NCBI GenBank assembly: GCA_027001105.1
Contig: JALTMZ010000193.1
Location: 1,632-11,177 of the forward strand
Length of the DNA stretch: 9,546 bases
DNA from: Thermococcus sp.
GTDB taxonomy: Archaea > Methanobacteriota_B > Thermococci > Thermococcales > Thermococcaceae
Direction of reading: 5' to 3'
This document shows positions 6,480 to 9,546 of this stretch, one piece after another. The position numbers and the translations under genes are program-made. The notes beneath the pieces are model-generated. The model did not search any database and had not been told where the DNA came from. It saw nothing but the letters and a program-made list of their open reading frames with translations. The first letter of the stretch is position 1. Every line of letters begins with the position of its first letter.

Positions 6480-7625
6480 ATGAAAACTTCAAGAATGCTT
6501 TCAGTCCTCCTTTTTCTTTTGTTTCTAATTTTAGCCCTTTTCATTTCGCATGAATATCGAGGCTATAAATGGAATTGTAGAGATGCCTCTCTGGTTGGTG
6601 GCTGGAATGAAAAGGTTGTAATTCTTAAGGATGATACCTTACTAATCCTTAACATAACAAATGGAAAAGTTCTTAAAGAATTCCCGAATACAAGTAGGGC
6701 ATTCCTCGTAGGAAACATGCTCTCAATTATAAATGCGTCCGAGATTTTGAACATTAACTTAAGGAATTTCACAATCACTAAGTTTGATGTGCCTGACGGT
6801 GTTGATTTGACTGAATTGATGTTTGCTATTAACTTAGGCAATTTTTCACTGTATTCTACTGTTCATTTCAGTAGGGGAAAGTACAATTTTGATGTTATCG
6901 AATATCATGTCTGCACCAAGGATTGTTCCGTGTATTCCTTTAAAACACCTCCAGATTCTTATCCGATAGTTTATACATTTCCAAAGGGATACATTTTAAC
7001 ATTTGGAACTAATGATGCCTTTGCCAACGGTTTTGCAGTAGTTCTCGACAAAAATGGAAGTTTTATGTGGAATCTAACTACAAGGTATATAATCAGTGAC
7101 TTTGAGTATTCCAATGATATGCTGTTCTTCTCAACTGGTGGCACAGAACCTGGAGGAACGCTCATAGCTGGCGGCGACATCTATGCATTCTCTCCCAATG
7201 GTTCTCTCAAGTGGCACATTGATCTCAGGAACTATGAAGGAAAGTTCTATGATTGGGGTGTTGCTGGAATGAAAGCTCACAATGGTAATTTATATGTTGT
7301 CGGGTACACCGGTAGAGTCTACATTATTGATTTTGAAGGAAAACTCAAGAAGATTGTAGCTTCGCCAGTTTACAAAAGACTGAAGACTCCATCTTTAATA
7401 AAAGGGATCAAGGCGGCAAAAAATGATCTGATGGCATTCGCCTATCTTGACGTAAAGACATCTGGCTTATTTCGGGAAGCTAAAGGCATCTGTGTTTATG
7501 ATTTCAAGAACTTTAAATGCTGGAGAACAAAAGAACCGGTATCCAAGATCTTAGTCTGGAATAAATGGGTGATTGGAGAGAGAATTAATGGGGTTTGTGC
7601 ATGGAGAATAGGTGTGGATCAATGA
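6480..7625 (+). CDS. Membrane-anchored propeller-like glycoprotein, copy B2
   Basis: This 381-residue protein is a diverged paralogue of B1. Residues 6-23 (MLSVLLFLLFLILALFIS) form a signal anchor; the rest is predicted to be extracellular. Blade-like segments are clearer than in B1: KDDTLLILNITNGKVLKEF, GGDIYAFSPNGSLKWHIDL (a PQQ-type blade, YAxxxNGxxxW) and GNLYVVGYTGRVYIIDFEGK, suggesting a beta-propeller. Eight N-glycosylation sequons are present. The C-terminal GICVYDFKNFKCWR block matches GICVYPYEKTIKC of B1, including both cysteines. A C-x3-C pair (VCTKDC) occurs mid-protein. AGGTGA overlaps the A2 stop codon, 6 bases before the ATG, so expression is tied to A2. PQQ-like blades do not imply PQQ binding here; no catalytic residues of the dehydrogenases are visible. 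The role is unknown. Confidence 0.82.
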   Translation: MKTSRMLSVLLFLLFLILALFISHEYRGYKWNCRDASLVGGWNEKVVILKDDTLLILNITNGKVLKEFPNTSRAFLVGNMLSIINASEILNINLRNFTITKFDVPDGVDLTELMFAINLGNFSLYSTVHFSRGKYNFDVIEYHVCTKDCSVYSFKTPPDSYPIVYTFPKGYILTFGTNDAFANGFAVVLDKNGSFMWNLTTRYIISDFEYSNDMLFFSTGGTEPGGTLIAGGDIYAFSPNGSLKWHIDLRNYEGKFYDWGVAGMKAHNGNLYVVGYTGRVYIIDFEGKLKKIVASPVYKRLKTPSLIKGIKAAKNDLMAFAYLDVKTSGLFREAKGICVYDFKNFKCWRTKEPVSKILVWNKWVIGERINGVCAWRIGVDQ

Positions 7626-7759
7626 GATAATTTGGAGTTCTGCTGATACTAATCTTGGCTTTTTACTTCTCTCCCAAAGGCATCCTCATAAGTAATAAGC
7701 TAACCAATGTTAGTTTCACTGAAAGTGCATCTCTTTCAGCATTGTCTGCTCTCTATTAA
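7622..7759 (+). pseudogene. Decayed start of a further exported protein
   Basis: The reading frame opens with an ATG that overlaps the B2 stop as ATGA and has AGGTGT six bases upstream, just like a coupled operon gene. Its third codon is TAA (7628-7630), after which the frame continues with FGVLLILILAFYFSPKG, a signal-peptide-like stretch, then NKLTNVSFTESASLS with a sequon, ending at TAA 7757-7759. This looks like the remnant of one more membrane or secreted protein gene whose body has been lost. It is too short to show whether it was a third B-type copy. Confidence 0.35.
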
Positions 7760-7789
7760 AGTTACAAAATAATTGCACCATAGAAAAAA

Positions 7790-7797
7790 TTAATAAC
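7790..7797 (+). promoter_or_regulatory. Possible TATA box of the PP-loop ATPase gene
   Basis: TTAATAAC follows an A-rich stretch (TAGAAAAAA) that could be a BRE. Initiation about 25 bases downstream would fall only some 10 bases before the ATG at 7827, giving a nearly leaderless mRNA. That fits the absence of a ribosome binding site there. Confidence 0.3.
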
Positions 7798-7826
7798 TTC
7801 TATTTCCCCGGTTTTCTTTGATAAAA

Positions 7827-8432
7827 ATGGAAGTCTATCACCTCTACAGCGGGGGCAAGGATTCATCTTTAGCGGCTTGGATTCTGCAAAAATTAGGTTA
7901 TGAGGTAAAGTTAGTCACGATAAGCTTTGGTCTTCTCGATAATTGGAGATACGCAAAGGAAACTGCTGACAGGTTGGGCTTTAATCATGAGGTTGTGGTT
8001 TTAGGTAAAGAACTTTTAGAAAAAGCTGCCGAGATGTGCATTAGAGATGGACATCCGAGCAATGCAATTCAGTTTATCCACGAAAAGGCTCTCGAAGAGC
8101 TTGCAAGCCGTGAGGAGGTTGAGAGAATAAGCGACGGTACAAGGAGAGATGATAGGGTTCCTTTTTTGGATTTAAGGAGGACAAGAAGCCTTGAAGATAG
8201 GTTTAACGTTCAGTATATACGTCCTTTGCTCGGATTAGGCTACAAAACAATAAAAGAGCTTACAGAAAAGCTCTTCATCGTTGAGATTAGAGAAAGCGAA
8301 AAGCTGGAAAAGAGCGATTATGAAGTTGAGCTGAGACATCTCTTAAGGCTTAAGGGAATAGACCCATTGACAATATTCCCAAAAAGGCACTATCAGTCGA
8401 GAGTTCTGGGATGGAAGAAGCAAGATTTATAA
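7827..8432 (+). CDS. PP-loop ATPase (adenine nucleotide alpha-hydrolase type)
   Basis: This 201-residue cytosolic protein has an N-terminal PP-loop SGGKDSSLAAW (about residues 8-18). This is the ATP-pyrophosphatase signature of enzymes that adenylate a substrate, such as tRNA thiolases, asparagine synthetase and diphthamide synthetase. The Rossmann-like fold continues with YEVKLVTISFGLLDNWRYAKETADRLG. The conserved SDGTRRDDRVPFLDLRRTRSLEDRF block resembles the second substrate/ATP-binding segment of such enzymes. I believe it belongs to the archaeal-specific PP-loop family of about 200 residues related to tRNA-modifying enzymes, but the substrate is unknown. There are too few cysteines for a thiolase metal site. 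An in-frame TTG at 7818 exists; the ATG at 7827 places the PP-loop at the usual distance from the start. Position just before L39e-L31e-aIF6 agrees with a translation-related role, which is inference. Confidence 0.85.
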   Translation: MEVYHLYSGGKDSSLAAWILQKLGYEVKLVTISFGLLDNWRYAKETADRLGFNHEVVVLGKELLEKAAEMCIRDGHPSNAIQFIHEKALEELASREEVERISDGTRRDDRVPFLDLRRTRSLEDRFNVQYIRPLLGLGYKTIKELTEKLFIVEIRESEKLEKSDYEVELRHLLRLKGIDPLTIFPKRHYQSRVLGWKKQDL

Positions 8433-8433
8433 A
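8426..8433 (+). promoter_or_regulatory. Candidate distal TATA box of the L39e operon
   Basis: TTTATAAA overlaps the stop codon of the PP-loop gene and is close to consensus. It would start transcription near 8455 and leave a leader of about 90 bases before rpl39e. The second candidate at 8479 would give a shorter leader. Confidence 0.4.
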
Positions 8434-8478
8434 AGGGAACTGAAATGTTAGCTCTGAATATGGAACTTAAGGGGAAGA

Positions 8479-8487
8479 TTTAAATAA
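8479..8487 (+). promoter_or_regulatory. Candidate proximal TATA box of the L39e operon
   Basis: TTTAAATAA after the purine-rich GGGGAAGA. A start near 8508 would give a leader of about 35 bases with the strong ribosome binding site AGGAGGG at 8530-8536 ahead of the rpl39e ATG. Confidence 0.5.
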
Positions 8488-8542
8488 GCTTAATCTTGAA
8501 GCTTGGTTAGGACTTATTACGATAACTTTAGGAGGGATAAGA

Positions 8543-8698
8543 ATGGCAAGGTACAAGCCTCTTGCAAAGAAGCTTCGCTTAGCAAAGGCCGCTAAGCAGA
8601 ATAGGAGAGTTCCTGTGTGGGTTATCGTGAAGACAAACAGAAGAGTTATAACTCACCCCAAGAGAAGATACTGGAGAAGGACAAAGCTTAAGGAGTGA
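8543..8698 (+). CDS. rpl39e: 50S ribosomal protein L39e
   Basis: This tiny, very basic large-subunit protein lines the peptide exit tunnel of archaeal and eukaryotic ribosomes. The 51-residue product, [20 protein letters not shown] at the start, shows the family hallmarks [13 protein letters not shown] and [14 protein letters not shown] at the C-terminus, and it has the standard length. AGGAGGG lies 6 bases before the ATG. The stop codon is within the ribosome binding site of rpl31e, six bases before that gene's ATG, so the two are co-translated. Confidence 0.97.
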   Translation: MARYKPLAKKLRLAKAAKQNRRVPVWVIVKTNRRVITHPKRRYWRRTKLKE

Positions 8699-8704
8699 TG
8701 AAAA

Positions 8705-9094
8705 ATGGCGATTAAGGTCGGAGATGAGGTTATTTTCACTGTCCCAATAAGGAAGATCAAAAAGATCGTTCCAAGGTGGAAGAGAGCACCAAGAGCTGCT
8801 AAGTTCGTTAGAGAGTTTGTTGCAAGGCATGCAAAAGCTGAAGAAGTCATCATAGCCCCAGAGGTTAATGAAAAGATTTGGGAGAGGGGAATTGAAAAAC
8901 CTCCAAGCAAGCTCAGGGTTAAAGTTAAGGTGGTCGAGGAAGAGGTTGAAGGAAAAGGTAAGGTCAGGGTTGCCTATGTTGAGCTTCCACCAGAGGCAAA
9001 GAGGACAGTAAAGGAAGCCGTAAAAGAAGAAAAGAAGACTGAAGAAAAGAAGGAAGAAGAAAAGGAACCCGAAGCACAGGCAACGGAGAGCTGA
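8705..9094 (+). CDS. rpl31e: 50S ribosomal protein L31e with long charged tail
   Basis: This large-subunit protein sits near the polypeptide exit. The first 95 or so of its 129 residues are a standard L31e: [40 protein letters not shown], then [20 protein letters not shown] and the closing strand [12 protein letters not shown]. After that comes an extra Lys/Glu-rich tail (about 100-129, with [19 protein letters not shown]) that most archaeal L31e proteins, usually 80-95 residues, do not have. GGAGTGAT overlapping the rpl39e stop serves as ribosome binding site. Confidence 0.97.
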   Translation: MAIKVGDEVIFTVPIRKIKKIVPRWKRAPRAAKFVREFVARHAKAEEVIIAPEVNEKIWERGIEKPPSKLRVKVKVVEEEVEGKGKVRVAYVELPPEAKRTVKEAVKEEKKTEEKKEEEKEPEAQATES

Positions 9095-9128
9095 TCTCTC
9101 AATTTTTATTTCTCGTGAGTGGTGGAAA

Positions 9129-9546
9129 ATGCACATAGAAAGACTTGACTTTGAAAATTCTCCCTATCTGGGTGTGTTTGGTGTCGCTACGGATAAAGTG
9201 CTCTTGGTTAGGGAGGGCCTTCAAGAAAAGAAGCTCAATGTTTTGAGAGAAGTTCTGAAAGTCCCAATTATCGAAACGAGCATTATGAAATCCAGGATAG
9301 TTGGTATTTTTGCTGCTGGAAACTCAAATGCAATTGTTGTTCCCTATTACATCTGGGACACCGAGCTTGAGAGAATAAATGCTGCCTTAAGGGAATACGA
9401 CATTGATATTAGGATTGAACCATTCTTGAGCAAGCTGACTGCCTTAGGTAACTTAATTTTAGCCAACGATAAAGCAGCCCTTGTAAGTGCGAAGTTCACA
9501 AGGGAGGAAGCGAAGCAGCTTGAAGACATCTTAGGAGTGGAAGTGG
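9129..9546 (+). CDS. eif6: Translation initiation factor 6 (aIF6), partial
   Basis: aIF6 binds the 50S subunit at L14/L24e and prevents premature joining of the subunits. The first 139 residues are seen; the family is about 225-230 residues, so the 3' part lies beyond the window. The pentein-fold repeats are evident: MHIERLDFENSPYLGVFGVA, then SRIVGIFAAGNSNAIVVPYY and the second repeat SKLTALGNLILANDKAALVS. The ATG follows GTGGTGG. The 34-base gap after rpl31e holds a T-run (CAATTTTTATTTC, about 9100-9112) that could cause partial termination inside the operon, although the L39e-L31e-aIF6 order is a common archaeal arrangement. Confidence 0.96.
   Translation, partial: MHIERLDFENSPYLGVFGVATDKVLLVREGLQEKKLNVLREVLKVPIIETSIMKSRIVGIFAAGNSNAIVVPYYIWDTELERINAALREYDIDIRIEPFLSKLTALGNLILANDKAALVSAKFTREEAKQLEDILGVEV

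Noticed and set aside
8579..9136. 185-codon minus-strand open frame
   Set aside because: It lies antisense to L39e, L31e and the aIF6 start, all certain genes. Its Phe/Leu/Ser-rich product is what purine-rich coding strands give in reverse.

Overview
The window comes from a hyperthermophilic euryarchaeon of the order Thermococcales (Thermococcus/Pyrococcus/Palaeococcus group; I cannot settle the genus). The evidence is a euryarchaeal TFB, archaeal/eukaryotic-type S19e, L39e, L31e and aIF6, a PDCD5-family protein, TTTATATA-type promoters, strong GGAGG/GGTGA ribosome binding sites and AT-rich, Lys/Glu-rich coding.

Left block, all on the minus strand (about 150-2770): a CRM-domain (YhbY-type) RNA-binding protein, ribosomal protein S19e and the PDCD5-like DNA-binding protein read as one information-processing operon. 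They are followed by a small acidic protein of unknown function and the general transcription factor TFB. The small protein and TFB each have their own TATA box.

Middle block, plus strand (about 2984-7759): an accessory operon I do not recognise from any described system. It encodes a secreted coiled-coil protein with a CxxCxC motif (S), then two copies of a two-gene unit: a Cys-rich protein without a signal peptide (A1, A2) followed by a membrane-anchored, heavily sequon-bearing, probably beta-propeller protein (B1, B2). Genes overlap or are separated by only 10-14 bases, and most have clear ribosome binding sites. A2 is split by a one-base frameshift. Right after B2, starting with an ATGA overlap, lies what looks like the decayed beginning of another exported protein. 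A single promoter at about 2984 probably drives the whole set.

Right block, plus strand (about 7827-9546): a PP-loop (SGGKDS) ATPase, then the L39e - L31e - aIF6 translation cluster. aIF6 is cut off by the window end. L31e carries an unusually long charged C-terminal tail.

The accessory operon therefore sits between two conserved information-processing blocks, which suggests an insertion or a variable locus. I see no tRNA, rRNA, CRISPR array, transposase or insertion-sequence ends.
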